A stretch of 64,000 bases of DNA, taken from positions 62,001-126,000 of the forward strand of contig JAODTK010005635.1 of assembly GCA_026419785.1 (NCBI GenBank), given 5' to 3'. The stretch's first letter is position 1. Every line of letters begins with the position of its first letter. Below, piece by piece: positions 1 through 11,508 of the stretch. A program made the position numbers and the translations under genes. This stretch comes from Sclerodactyla briareus. Its lineage: Eukaryota; Echinodermata; Holothuroidea; Dendrochirotida; Sclerodactylidae. A model generated the notes under the pieces. It was not told the DNA's origin. It made no database searches and saw only the letters and a program-made list of their open reading frames with translations.

Positions 1-1189
1 ATCCTGAAAGGAGTGTAACCAAACTTAACACACAGAACAATGGATCATTGGAGTATGTATCACACACACACAATGGAACACACACAAAAGATCCAATAGT
101 TAACAACCGAAAGCTATTGTGGTGGTGGTCAACAGTTTATTTGGTGCCACAAGGTGCTAGTTAGGCATGAAGGTGTTGCAGCATTTCAACAAAATAAAGG
201 TGTAGGCTAAACTTGAATTATGTAGAATCCATTAGCTCCATTGAGTCGTTCCAGACAATGTTAGTTTTGTTGCTGCAGTTGTAGCCATCCGACTCTTATT
301 TGTACAAATACCACTACAAATGAAAAACTGATAAAGTAAGTTGGTATACCCCTTAATATTTGTTCAGAATTTTTTTTTTTTTCAGTTTCCGAAACGGACA
401 CATATTCAGCTTGCTACTGCCAGGCGGCCATGACCATATACCACTCCATGAGCATAGCCTATATGTAGACCACTGACAGAGTAGAAAAGAAATATAATTG
501 CTAGGATCAATGCTGCAGGGCAGTGCCAAGCACCGGGGGAAAATACATAGAACCTGCTGGAATAGAAGTGGACAGGAAATTACTCAATTGTAAGGAACAA
601 TAGCAGCAAAGGAAAGCCAAGCAAAAAAACAAAGGAGGGGTTGGGGAAAGAGAAGGGCATGGATGGGAGAAGGGGGGGTGGGGGAGGGGCCTAAACACGG
701 CAAGGCACATACAATTTGTAGTAAGTCCAAAAGTTAAGTGCCCTGAAAGAAAGTTTGTGAGGTTTGCGTGTCCTGCCGGGAGTCGGGTTTATTTTGATGG
801 GACAGACCCGATGCCGTCCTAGCTAGTTCCAGCTAGGTTCGTTACGCCGGATCTGGGCTTTCGTTTTGGTGGTATAGAGTGTGACGAGCATCTGTAGTAC
901 TTCCAGGAGGTAAGTTGCCATCGTAAGAACCCCACTTCACCGAAAGGGGTTATTAAATATGTCTGAACGTGCCATACGATCCTAATGCCCTTCTGCCAAT
1001 CTAGGATAGGGTTATCCCCATTGTTCTCTTACCTACAGGTCCGTGAAGTCTGAGGCAAACAAGGTACGGTACATAATACAAAGTCAGCGTGGGTCTGACG
1101 AAGTGAGGAAGGAGCATGTGGTAAGCATGTTGCACTCTTGTGATAACACGCAGGCCAGCAGACAAGCAAGCAGTCAGTCGCTTCTTCAA
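1..1189. other. Unassigned DNA with one isolated splice-donor consensus
   Basis: No gene is recognised here. The stretch holds a short CA run near 61-75, a T run near 370-383 and a G-rich block near 672-690. A strong plus-strand donor consensus (GGAG then GTAAGT) lies at 906-915, but all three frames upstream of it close quickly, so no exon is called. The short open frames on the minus strand show no recognisable domain and look like chance. Confidence 0.6.
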
Positions 1190-1735
1190 ACTTAACAAGT
1201 TGGATTTCCAAGTCAAATTGTAACCATTTACTAAACTTCAAATGCGGTTACTATTTTTCATATTCATTCAAGTGGAGTTTTGTGGTTGTAATTTCACTTA
1301 CCAGTTGTGTACAGATTTTCAATGGCATCAATTTGTATACTATTATTTATTGCAAATCAAACTAATTCACTTATTGATCATACTACTGATTTAAATTTTC
1401 TTGAAGCTGAGAAAACAGAAACTTGTTTGTATGTCATCTAATAATAATTCGAATGATGAAAGTTCTGAAGTGCGAATTGTACAGAAATTGGGAAATCCAA
1501 ATTGTATAAATTACCCAATTGGCAAGTCAAACTAATTTACTCTATTGACATACATAAATTGATTAAATTTTGACTGATCTCCAAACAGAAACGGAACTTG
1601 TTTGTTGTCATCATAAGCCTAATTAATTCAAAAATCAAAGTTTTCTAGAAGTGCGAATTGGACAGAATTGCAATGAATCAAATTGTATAAATACGTCCAA
1701 TGCGAAGCAAACTAATTTTTGTCTCGACGTCAATA
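1190..1735 (+). repeat. Degenerate ~175-bp tandem array, about three units
   Basis: The anchor word CAAACTAATT recurs near 1358, 1528 and 1708. Each time it follows an AT-rich stretch containing ACAGAAACTTGTTTGT-like and GTGCGAATTG-ACAGAATTG-like words. Spacing is 170-180 bp and the units differ by many substitutions and small indels, so the array looks old. A further relative lies near 2965-3150. No coding potential is seen. Confidence 0.7.
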
Positions 1736-2965
1736 ATTTATCCCAATTCCCACTTGGTAAGAATTTCGCCAAACTCAGTAGGTATGGTACGTTAACATTT
1801 CCTGGATTCGATGTGTTTTGATGTTCTTAATTTTGATGAATCCATCATATAATAGCTCGTGTTAGAATAAAGCACTGGGGAGCGAGGTAAACCATAGCTC
1901 CTGTGACAGATTTACTGCTGTTATAACCAAGGTATGTGCCTAATTTGCCTAATTTATTCCAATTCCAACTGGTAAAGAATTCGCTAAACTCAGTAAGTAT
2001 GGGTGTTAACATTTCTGGAATTGACTTGAATTCCATTCATAAGATTACTCTGTTAAGAATAAAGCATGAGGAAACGAGTAAACCATAGCTTCTGTGACAA
2101 TTTTAATGCTGTTATAAGCTGCCCACGAGCAAACGCTCTCTTACCAAACCAATTGGTTCGGTTGATTAGACCTAAAACTGAAAAAAATTAATGAAACATT
2201 TTCTTTCTCTCTCCTTACCTGGGGAGCATGCCCAGCCCACACCCCCACCTCCTGGATATGTTCCTGGCTGCAACCTTTTTCATTACATTGTGCATAAATG
2301 CCATAATGTCCTGAATAGAACATTTCTCTTACTGCAACTCACAGTACTTTAAAGGGCTGCTACCACAAGAGCTAAGCCCATCAATCTGTCATCACCTAAG
2401 TTTGTTCATTCAAGGCCTGGTACGTGAAATGGTCTGTGGTGTGTCACTATGACTGCAATATATGGTCAAATGGGAGGTTTCCTGAAGATCTATTTTGGGA
2501 CACCTTGCCGGCTGTGTGGGGATAGGGTGTTGGTGTGTGGGGAGGGGGAGGGTTTGGCTGCTTGGAATACAAAAAGGCCATAAATAAGAAGAAGATTCGA
2601 TTTTGAAAGCAAAGAAGCCAGGCGTTAAGGGGACTTAGAAGCATTTCAAGTTGGATTTTGGGGTCAAAGAAGGAGTTGACTGTGCGAATAAAAACTTTAA
2701 ATTTGGGTATTTATGGCGTGAAGAGTGGGGGGGGGGGGGCATGAAGAAGAAAAAAGGAATTAAGGGACTTTGGTATTGGGAGGTCAAATTATGCGCAGTT
2801 ATTTTCGGAATTTTTAGGAAATTTTATGTTGCATATGTGAAAATATGTGATGTTCGTTTGACGGACGATGGTCTGCATGAATAGTCGTTGTTTGTGTACG
2901 TGAAATGGGAAACCACCAATCACACAACCAGGCGAGATACTTTTTGACGATCGCCTTGTACTCTA
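1736..2965 (+). repeat. Dispersed repeat family R1, copy a
   Basis: The first part is an internal duplication of about 215 bp (around 1741-1955 and 1956-2113). It shares the words CAATTCC, GGTAA, AACTCAGTA, GTTAACATTTC, GAATAAAGCA and CCATAGCT. From about 1955 to 2965 the block matches the reverse complement of 8945-9835: the GCTGCCCACGAGCAAAC segment, the TCTCTCTCC segment, the GGAGGTTTCCTGA to TTTTGGGACA segment, the G-rich linker, and the terminal AGGCGAGA...GATCGCC hairpin. The class of element is unknown. No terminal repeats or target duplication could be fixed. Confidence 0.75.
2922..2960 (+). repeat. Conserved AGGCGAGA...GATCGCCT hairpin motif, copy 1 of 4
   Basis: This is one of four copies of a ~40-45-bp element in the window. 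It can fold into a stem with arms AGGCGA and TCGCCT around a loop of about 14 bases. Here it lies at the far end of repeat R1a. The others are at 8964-9008 (inverted), 12402-12445 (inverted) and 46550-46594. The flanks of the four copies are largely unrelated, so the motif may be a terminus shared by several repeat families. Confidence 0.7.
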
Positions 2966-3174
2966 TGGACAATTGACATACATAATTATAATTAAAATTG
3001 ATTAAAGCTCCAACAGAGAAAAGTAAACTTGTTTGTATGTCCTTCATAATCCTAACTCAAATAATGAAATTCTGTTGTGAATTGTACAGAATTTCAATGA
3101 AATTGAATTTGTCTGGATTGCAGCTCGAACTAATACATTGACCATGTTCGGTAAATATGCTATACATAAAGGAT
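2966..3174 (+). repeat. Dispersed relative of the 175-bp array
   Basis: The words ACATACATAATTA, AAACTTGTTTGTATGTC, AATTGTACAGAATTTCAATG and CGAACTAAT repeat the order seen in the array at 1190-1735. This is one diverged unit that follows directly on the R1a end. Confidence 0.55.
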
Positions 3175-3582
3175 TTAACTATACACATGCTGAATTAAAG
3201 GTGAACTAGCAAAAACAAAATAACATTGCCTATCTCTAGTCCTGTTAGAGGTTGCAATGTTCAATGGTTCCCAGTAAGGATTGAAACATGTAAATACTTT
3301 GTGAATTAGATCTGTTGTTGGGTTACTGTCTATTTGTGAAGAAGTCCTGAATACTACAAATTTCAACTCATAATATTGTGAGCTTGCTATTAACCCCTGG
3401 GTGGATTTAATTGTTACACAAATTGGTAGATTTTCTAAATTTGGATAAATAATGTTTATCTGATATATAGACCTTGGATTTATTGCAATTGTTTCCTTAT
3501 AATTTGAGTTGTCTGAACTAGTTTTCGTGAGAGGACTGAATACAATGGAGAAATTGATTACAAATCCTGTTCCATCTTTCAT
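3175..3582 (-). CDS. Hypothetical open frame of 135 codons, weak candidate
   Basis: An uninterrupted AT-rich minus-strand frame starts at an ATG and ends at a stop. The predicted protein is rich in Ser, Thr, Asn and Ile, with alternating hydrophobic stretches (for example IYQINIIYPN and YYELKFVVF) that suggest beta strands. There is no signal peptide, membrane segment or motif I recognise. It is among the longest open frames in a window where coding remnants are otherwise broken every few dozen codons, which makes it mildly notable. It could equally be chance in AT-rich DNA. No flanking splice sites were settled. Confidence 0.2.
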   Translation of the reverse strand: MKDGTGFVINFSIVFSPLTKTSSDNSNYKETIAINPRSIYQINIIYPNLENLPICVTIKSTQGLIASSQYYELKFVVFRTSSQIDSNPTTDLIHKVFTCFNPYWEPLNIATSNRTRDRQCYFVFASSPLIQHVYS

Positions 3583-5100
3583 TTGTTGATATCTCTTAAG
3601 CCGGAGCAGCTATTTGAATGGTACTATTTATGAATATAGATTGGAACCAGCCTGCGAGACCCCAGCAGGAAAAAATGAGATCCACTTCCCAAGCAGGAGA
3701 ACATGCTCAAAGACACCTACCGGCGTTCAATTGGCCCACGTTCACATCAACCCAGCCTCTCATGACCGGGACCTAGCTCAGGTCTCTGCTCTATACCTAC
3801 TGAGGTTGGGCCCAGCTGCTGCCAAACCAGAGCTATGTACAAAGCCGTCTAGACAGCCCGCTACATCCCATTAGCCGATCTATGAGGCCTATACAAACAA
3901 AACTTATGAGCAAGATTGCTGCCGCAAGCCAGGCCATATTCCTGAATGAGTGCAGTAAGGCCCCCCAAAAAAAGAGGTTGGCAATGACTTGCATCCATCA
4001 CAGTGCATGTAAAGCTACCTCACACTATACGCAGTTCAACGCGCCAATGCAAACGCGAGCGGCGACTATAAGCGCACTTGCAGACTCCTTGACGAAAGGC
4101 ACTGCAGTCGATTCTCAGACAGTGACCCTGTGTTCCGAACGCGCATGGAGGAATTCACAGCAGGAGAAAAAGGGCATCTCTTTCATTTCAAAGGTTTTTC
4201 AGATGTTTCCTAGAAGTATGAAGGAAGTTGAACCAATGATAGCAAGAAGAATGCTATACTTCCCGTCGAGCTATTTCGCCCTTCCTATCTGACCCTTGCT
4301 TTTGATTTATTTGGCATCATAAACTTTGCCTTGCGGAACTTTGCCGCAACGCTTGCAGTCAATCGGCTGCTCGCAGGGCTAAAGTTGTTCGGCGTTGCCT
4401 TCACACCTTACGGTTAATACCTCACACCTTACGGTAAGACAGGACGCGAGTATGAAGAAACTGTCGCAAAGCCTACGGAGAGAAAATCACACAGGTTAGG
4501 CAGGCTTAGCAAGTTTGCAAGGTAGCAAGTTTTGATCCTGGGCAATGTGTGTAATTCATAGAGTTCAATAGGGCGTGAATTTTTTATTATTAATATCACG
4601 CCAGTTTATTTTAATACTGGTGTTAATCCCAGTCCACAAGTAACCTGGTTTAGATTGTCAAAATAATGATATAATGAGTGGACGAGTCGTTTGAAAAGGG
4701 TGAGGAGGCTCCATATTCCATGGAAATATGAATTAGATAAGGACTTTCCAGCCATCTAACACACGGAAATGCTCTATTGGAACAACATCCCTATTCAACT
4801 TCAATAGTAACTGTATTGAGTAGATTGATATCTATATGGCTGCCAATGGGACTGGGAAATATGATTATGCGGGTAACAAAATGGACGTCACGTCCACACT
4901 ACCTAATAGTGTTATATTGGGTTCATATTTTCCCAAAGGTCATTTCAAAGCATTGCCACCTAGATCGACCTTTACAATTGCCATTGGAACACGCGAATGG
5001 CCCGTGGCTTCCTTATTATTTATCCTGCGCCTGGTGACATGTAACATTTTTCTAAACATAAACAGAAAGCTCTATCTGTTGATATGTTAATATGAGGGGA
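3583..5100. other. Unassigned DNA, moderately GC-rich at 3640-4400
   Basis: Two adjacent plus-strand frames (86 codons at 3614 and 136 codons at 3882) are open, but their products have no recognisable motif and low-complexity composition. I treat them as chance. A duplicated CTCACACCTTACGGT word lies at 4399-4435. From 4560 to 5100 the DNA is AT-rich and featureless. Confidence 0.5.
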
Positions 5101-5140
5101 AACCCTGTCCGATTTTATTTAAGTTGCACTTTTGGCGGAA

Positions 5141-5141
<1 letters not shown>

Positions 5142-5180
<39 letters not shown>
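5142..5180. repeat. Poly(A) run of 39
   Basis: An uninterrupted run of 39 A follows GGCGGAAC and precedes TACAACAACAATAATAAAG. A long A run can mark the 3' end of a retroposed element, but no upstream element body or target duplication is recognised, so it is listed as a homopolymer only. Confidence 0.9.
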
Positions 5181-5185
<5 letters not shown>

Positions 5186-7135
5186 CAACAATAATAAAGC
5201 AACTTGCCCATTCTGCCTAAATGAGTGTGTAAAAAAAAACGTCATGTTCACCAATCTGTTCTATAGGTGTAGAAGAATGGAAAAGGGGCGGAACCTTGAC
5301 CCCTACATGACCTTTGAACTCACAATTCAGGAAACTACATACTTACGACTAGTCAGTGTACTGACCGGAAAAACCTACTTGTCATATGATATTCTGTATT
5401 AGTAGAGCCACATGACACCGGTCCTAGACTCAATTCCTCCACAAACCGCTTGACTGTTCGAACACAATGGCCCAAATGACCCCTGGATTGACTGGACTTG
5501 AAAATTCCAGAATCACAGATTAACTTTTCTCCAATGATGACACGGACCACCGCTTTCATGGCATCCATTCTTTTCAAGCGCTTGACCATTCCAACAAAAG
5601 TGGCCAAAATGGCCCTCTAATGCCCTCATGAAACTGAAATCCCGAAAAGTCCTATGTTGTACATGGTTAAGAATAATACTGAAAAGCTTCCATCATCTAT
5701 ATTACTTGTTTAGCAGTAGCATACTTCACTTAGCATCAATGCGAATGGGTACCAACAAAGTAGCTAGGGGGGGCCTGGCAGCCCCAAGCAGGTTTGCGGG
5801 ACGCCTGCAGCGTGGCGTGATGGCAAAGCTCAATAAGAGGATGTGGAGGCATACTGGCTGAGTTTCGAAGTCACGTGTGCAAGCGGAGGAGGTTGGGGGC
5901 AGTTCTCTCACGCACGCGAAAGGTAGTCGTAGTGCGTACAGGTACCGAAGCCAGCAGCTTACAGAGGTCAGTTCGACATGCATACATACATATAAACGGA
6001 TAGCTACCAGATCGCAGATTTTTAATCGTATCTGGAGGCTACTTTTGACTTGTGCTGTAGTAATCGCCAATCTTAGAGCCGAGTACTTAACAGTATTGAA
6101 GAAAAAAAATTAGGCGTTTCACGTTCAATGCTTACGAAGTACGAAACGCCTCTCCCTCAAACCTTCGCTGTTCAATTGCTCCAACTCCTGTTCAAAATCT
6201 AGTGCATCCCGATCTTTTCCATGAACTAACTATCTGAATTAATCTTTATTTCCTTCTCTTCTGATACTAACACATCATTCACTATTAGAGAGGAGTATTC
6301 CATGATTATCGCGTGGAACGAGAAATATCACGTGTCACTTTCGAGGAATTGGCTGCGGCGAATCGCTCGCGGTCCGCTGTGTACTTGTAACGTACGTACG
6401 TACGTCGGGTATTGCACTGACAGTAGGTGCGTCCTTCGAAGTTTGTGGACTTTGGTAATTCCCAGATAGAGTTATCCAACCGTAATGCTCTCAAAGGTTA
6501 TGTGATCGCAATATAACATCCCCCTCTGTTTTTGGCCGCTCTAACTGTATATACGGTATATCGATTATAATGCAGCCTACAGTACAGCACTACAAGCTAG
6601 TTTGCGAGGTCAGATCTCCGAGTGAATTATGAGAAATGGAAAAGGATCATGGGAAATGTCAACTTTTCCATGGAATCCACCTTAACTAACTCGGATAACA
6701 TGACATGTAAATTTGTTAAATGTCATGAAGAAGCACTTTTTGAGAACATTAGGAATGCATTTGAGACCGTCCAAATCCCTCATAGCAGAAATGCAATTTG
6801 TAGATTTAAACATAATAGCCCCTTATTGGGCCTCTTTAATAACCTTGACCCTTGACCCACAAGGTCAAATTTGGCCCAGGTGGTCATGAACTTGTTTCGC
6901 AAGTTCGGTCCACAGCTGCAAAGTATGACTGTTTAGAGGCCTATGATATTTCTTTTCCACGCATATGTTCTGTTTTCACTCTATGGCATATTGACGTTCC
7001 CTCTAAAATCTGTGTACAATCGAAAGGACGCTACCCAATAACATTAGGACTGAGTTTCAAGACATCTAATGCTTTTTTTAGGGAGAAGATACTTTTTTAG
7101 GTGTGACCAATGGCCCATTGTGGATGCTGCTTCAA
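5181..7135. other. Unassigned DNA
   Basis: Short plus- and minus-strand open frames occur, none with recognisable content. A CG-richer patch at 5730-5960 contains CTAGGGGGGCCTGGCAGCCCC, which resembles a decayed hAT-type repeat end. An alternating (ACGT)n run lies at 6391-6405. Fragments of the TGACC/CCTTGACCC vocabulary lie at 5295-5330 and 6840-6870. Confidence 0.5.
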
Positions 7136-7148
7136 TGACCTTTGACCT
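7136..7148 (+). promoter_or_regulatory. DR1-type double TGACCT half-site
   Basis: TGACCT, one T, then TGACCT. This is the direct repeat with one-base spacing that RXR, HNF4 or COUP-type nuclear receptors can bind. It sits in repeat-like DNA, and the same 13 bases recur at 26547-26559. A role is inference only, and such words are common in this type of repeat. Confidence 0.3.
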
Positions 7149-8944
7149 TTCCCTTCACAATGTCAGAATTCCTAGTGGTCAATGATCATCAATGATCAAT
7201 TCTGGTCAACATCAATCAAAGATTGTCAATTGGGCAGCCTAAGGCAATTGTGGGAACCCAAACGTCAATTTGGGACACACAGGGTTAGTAATATAGAATG
7301 AATGGTGGATCCCAAAATGCTCAACACCAGCATAGCTGGTTTGAGCTAAAAATTAAATTAAAATTTATTGCTGTAGGGCCTAATGAGTCTTCATTTCGTC
7401 CTTATACAGCTGTGAAGCCGACTATGGTGAGCCTGCTGGACAACCTTTGGGACTTAGCCTCCAGACCACAGTTTAGAGCTTTCATAGAAAGGTTGTTTCG
7501 ACTCTTATTGTTTTATGAGCATTTGTGGCAGTACGATTTTCAAAATGCATTTTACAATACATTACTAGCTGATTTACAGTTTGGCATAAATACATAGTTT
7601 GGCTGAATAAATATACCCTTTTTCTCTTTCTTCCAGATGTGAACTCTTCAGCAGCAGTTCTTCCAGACTTCTGGATACAGCAGCCATAACCTCCTCAAAT
7701 TACAGTGGCTCCACACGACCATGGCATTACTGTAAAGAATATTCCTAAATATTCTGGGAGAAAAGACCTAAATCTGAGCCCACTTGTACTTATTTACCAA
7801 TTTTAATTTTTTGTTTACTTTATTAAAGATGAATGTGCAGTCCACCAAGCCTAACTGTGGGTGACTTTGTGCAGGTTCGGGTGCCCACTGGGGGAAGAAC
7901 AAGACCACAGAGAAAATTTGTTGCTAAGGTAATATTCCATGCTTGCCATGTATTGAGCAGTTTTTGATTCACACAATCTTTCAGAGACACAAATCGCACA
8001 AGTGAACGACAATGTGGGGATAAATGACAATAGCCCGTACAGGACTGCCAAAGTGGTTGTATCATGATGTTAACAGTAATTTTTATTTTTTCATTTTTAC
8101 GTCTTGAAACTGCCTTGAGCATGGCTTATCGGAGCTCAAAAACTCAATCCAGTTCCTCTGATGAGGTTTGGTGATCACACTCATCCCGGTGCCACAACCA
8201 CCGCTGAGGCCGAGGTTTGAGTACACTATCACTGATAGATTATTTGGGGATTGTATCGTTCGGGAACTCAGCTGGAGCTGACACTGCCAGCCAAAAATGG
8301 CTCCTCGCCCAACCTTGAGAGCATAATGGGTGGAATCCTCCGTTCAGATCTCTTCCCTTTCAGAAGCCCATTAATCAAGAAGGGAGGCCCGTGGAAGGAT
8401 GCCACAACCTAACTAAGATTGAGAGGGACATCTTTTTAACGTGATTTATGATGCTATGTGAACCTTAATATGTGCATAAGCTATGCCACGCAGCAAGTTA
8501 TCCGAGAGAAAAACCGGGGAGGGGGTATTGAAAACGAATAAACCTTCTTGAAATTTCTGGAAGTTCTTGAGAGGAATGGTTACCCTGGGCATATGAGGAC
8601 ACCAACGAATCCAGGCAGGTTGTTGTGAATACATGGAAACAATTGCCCAATATGATCGCAAAGTACAAATAATGTTTCACTTAACATACATATGTACAAT
8701 GCATCTGGAGCCACACTTGTTTCCTTGCCCAAAGTCCAACCTCAAAACTGATTTATTGATGCAGACTTCCATGAAAAGACCAAAGCGGAGCTTTCTCCGC
8801 TTGGAAACATCCCTTATTGTTTTGCATTGTGTTCCTCCCTCAGGTAAATTGTTGCCCGGGTGAACTTCTTTTACCACAGCAGATATTTTTACCCTGAAAC
8901 TGACACCAGGTGGGGTAAGAATCCACCCATTTGCTTCCTGCAAT
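7149..8944. other. Unassigned DNA
   Basis: Open frames occur on the plus strand at 7298-7597 (99 codons) and on the minus strand at 8677-8943 (88 codons). Both have an ordinary-looking amino acid composition, but I recognise no domain and no convincing pair of splice sites. At 7186-7215 there is a short CAATGATCA/GGTCAA duplication. No repeat family seen elsewhere in the window was recognised here. Confidence 0.45.
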
Positions 8945-9835
8945 TCTTCTAAGACTCCATATAGGAACAGGCGATCGCCAAAAGTGTCTCGCCTGTTGCC
9001 GCAATGATGGTTTTGTAATTATTCACATACACAAAAACCAACGCATTTCATGCAGAACCATCATCAAAATCAAACGAACATCACATATTTCAGTTCACAG
9101 TCATAACACATAAACTAAATACCATAATGTTTTTTACTCTTAATATACAAAAGTCCCTGAATTGGTTTTTTCTTTCACCCCCCCCCCACAACTTCTCTCC
9201 ATTATACCCAAATTGAAATAAATTTATCGCTCAGTCAACTCACTTCTGTTACCCAAATCCAACTTGGATTTTCTAAATCCCTCAGCAAGTCTAGGAAATT
9301 CTTTGCCTCTAAAAATCAATTCTCTTCATTATTCCTTCCGTTCATTTTCCAAGCGCCAGGACATGCTATCCAGCCCCCTGGACATGCGCAACCCACCCCC
9401 CTCCCCCCCACACAACAACCTATCCCCATGCAGCTGTCAAACATGTCCCAAAATATTTTAGGAAACCTCCACATTTGCTATCTATGATTGCCTTTTTTGA
9501 CAATATATAGCAACACGGTCACATACCATTTCCTGGCACAGCTTCCCCGGGTAGAGAGAGAAAGAAAGGTCTAATCCAACTTTCAAATTGGTTGGGTAAA
9601 GAGGTTTGCTTGTGGGCAGCTTGTCAACCGCGAGTAAAATTGTCACAGAGCTTATGGTTACTCGTTCCCCTCTGTGCCTTCGTCCAACAGGAGCTATTAT
9701 AAATGATGGAATTCAAACAATCAAATTCCTGACATCAAACACATCAGATCCAGAAATGTTAACAGACCATCCTTTTCTTAGCACAATTCCTTACCTATTG
9801 GAATTGGAATGAAATTATTCAAATTAGTCACAACA
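8945..9835 (-). repeat. Dispersed repeat family R1, copy b (inverted)
   Basis: Read on the minus strand, this block follows the same order as 1955-2965. The segments are CAATTCC-GGTAAGGAATT, GTTAACATTTCTGGAT, CCATAAGCTCTGTGACA, GCTGCCCACAAGCAAAC, TCTCTCTCTACCCGGGG, GGAGGTTTCCTAAA, TTTTGGGACATG, the G-rich linker, and the terminal hairpin motif at 8964-9008. It is about 120 bp shorter than copy a because of several indels. The two copies are roughly 6 kb apart and oppositely oriented. Confidence 0.75.
8964..9008 (-). repeat. Conserved AGGCGAGA...GATCGCCT hairpin motif, copy 2 of 4
   Basis: The reverse complement reads GCAACAGGCGAGACAC, then TTTTGGCGATCGCCTGTTCC. This is the cleanest stem of the four copies, with ACAGGCGA pairing TCGCCTGT. 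It lies at the end of R1b, in the same position as in R1a. Confidence 0.75.
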
Positions 9836-9879
9836 ATGAACCTCTAGTCTGACGCCCATGCTGTACCTTTAGATGATCA

Positions 9880-10260
9880 GGATTAACATGTGGATCACAT
9901 CTACCGAGTTTGGGGAAATCCAACAAGCTTTGAAATTGCATAAATATGCAAATCAGACCCATTAAATGACCTCCGGTTTCCCCCGACTCACTTTTAAGGT
10001 CTTCGGACCATTGCAGAGACCACATCGCATCAAGTTTCGTAGAATCCAACAAAATTTTGCATAAATTATGCAAATTAAACCAACTTAATGGGCATATTTT
10101 ATGCTGAAAGATCTATCATTTCATCTACTGTCATCCAAGTCCTACTGCAAACTCAATCACTGTAGCACATACGTTTTCTTGCGTAACCTTGCTAACGAGC
10201 TTGAAACAATAATTACATAAATAGCTAATTACCCAACTTAATGACTTTGCTGCCCAAAAT
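9880..10260 (+). repeat. Degenerate ~130-165-bp tandem units with TGCATAAATTATGCAAAT core
   Basis: The words AATCCAACAA, TTGCATAAAT, ATGCAAAT and CCAACTTAATG recur with anchors near 9958, 10082 and 10234. The core contains the octamer word ATGCAAAT. The same core appears in the 115-bp array at 12.65 kb, near 25.78 kb and around 44.2-44.6 kb, which suggests one widespread repeat superfamily. Nothing coding is visible. Confidence 0.6.
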
Positions 10261-11500
10261 CTAATCATATCGTGGTACACCCAACACCGGTGTTACAAAT
10301 TTTGTCATAATCGCCCTCACAACGGTTTTTGGAATCCTGCTAAACCAAAAGTGTTGACACACCACACCTATACAACACACACACACGCATAGTGACCACT
10401 GAGTCCCTCTTCCTGAATTTCATTCAGGTGAGACAATTATCAGATGGCTATTTGGGAAGATATTTCCACACATCTACCTAACAAGTTTCAGGTTGACGTT
10501 TGGGGAAACAATTTTGTAACCCACTTATGTCATGGAGAAATTCAAAGTGTGGAAACATCAACAGGGGTGCCTATTTTTTCCTTCTCTGGAATGACCGTCC
10601 TGCAAAAATTCCGGAACAACTGGAGGTGATCCTGATCATCCAAATCCCTGAGGTCAAGGCCAGAAAGAAGTAAAGAGGCACGCAGTCCAGGTAAATCCCC
10701 AACCGACAGAGGAAGTCGTCCGCCAGTGGGGAAGCCGTAATATGCAACCACCCCACCTCCCGCCTACCGTCCGAGGAAGAGGACACCATCAAGGACCACA
10801 AAAGAGTTTCTCGGTAAGGAGAAGAAGAGGCTGCCAGACTTTGCCAGAGTTTAAAAACTAGTCATGGATAAGGCATTCAACTGACCGTGGAGATGGCTGA
10901 TCTTTCCCCCCACAGCCACGTCATCAAACCATTAAATTGAGTATGGTGTTAGATTGTTCTTCAATAATGTGAAGAGCGCCCTCACTTTGAAGGATTGTGG
11001 GTAAGACTACAACTACGAAAGCTGAATTGTCGGCAGAGATGTTCTGATGTAAATAACTGCCACGCTTAAGAGAAACAAGCTGGATACAGTCAGTTAAGAA
11101 TTGATGAAAAAAGTTAATAATTTAGTCTCTTTTTAAGAACATTTCTGAGACGGTGGCCCTGGGTTGTAAGTGATAAGTGCACGGCGGTCGAAAGGCTCTT
11201 GGCCTTCAATTCTTAGTTTTTAATATATACCTAACCTGTGATGCTACGAAAAAGTAAATACTTAGGTCTACAGGCGCCATGTTGTTTCGAGCATACACAT
11301 ATAGATGTTGTTCGCTGTTTTGTATGTGAGGTGAACCCTAAATACCTGCGATATTCGGGTGGGATGGTCTCAAAAAAAGAGTGTTACTACAACGCTTCTG
11401 AGCTTGGTGTATTCTGTAGTTAGTGATGATTCCCGTTAGCCTATTGTAACGAAGTCTACAGTATGCTTTACAGCGGAAGTCATTGTGATTTCTGACATTG
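10261..11500. other. Unassigned DNA
   Basis: Overlapping short open frames on both strands at 10444-10800 have no recognisable motif. A short CACACAC run lies at 10376-10386. No repeat family shared with the rest of the window was noticed between 10.8 and 11.5 kb. Confidence 0.5.
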
Positions 11501-11508
11501 GATTACAG

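Noticed and set aside
5142-5180. Poly(A) as the tail of a SINE or processed pseudogene
   Set aside because: No pol III boxes, coding body or flanking target duplication could be identified upstream.
7298-7597. 99-codon plus-strand frame with helical C-terminal part
   Set aside because: No domain, no splice context and no similarity to anything else in the window.
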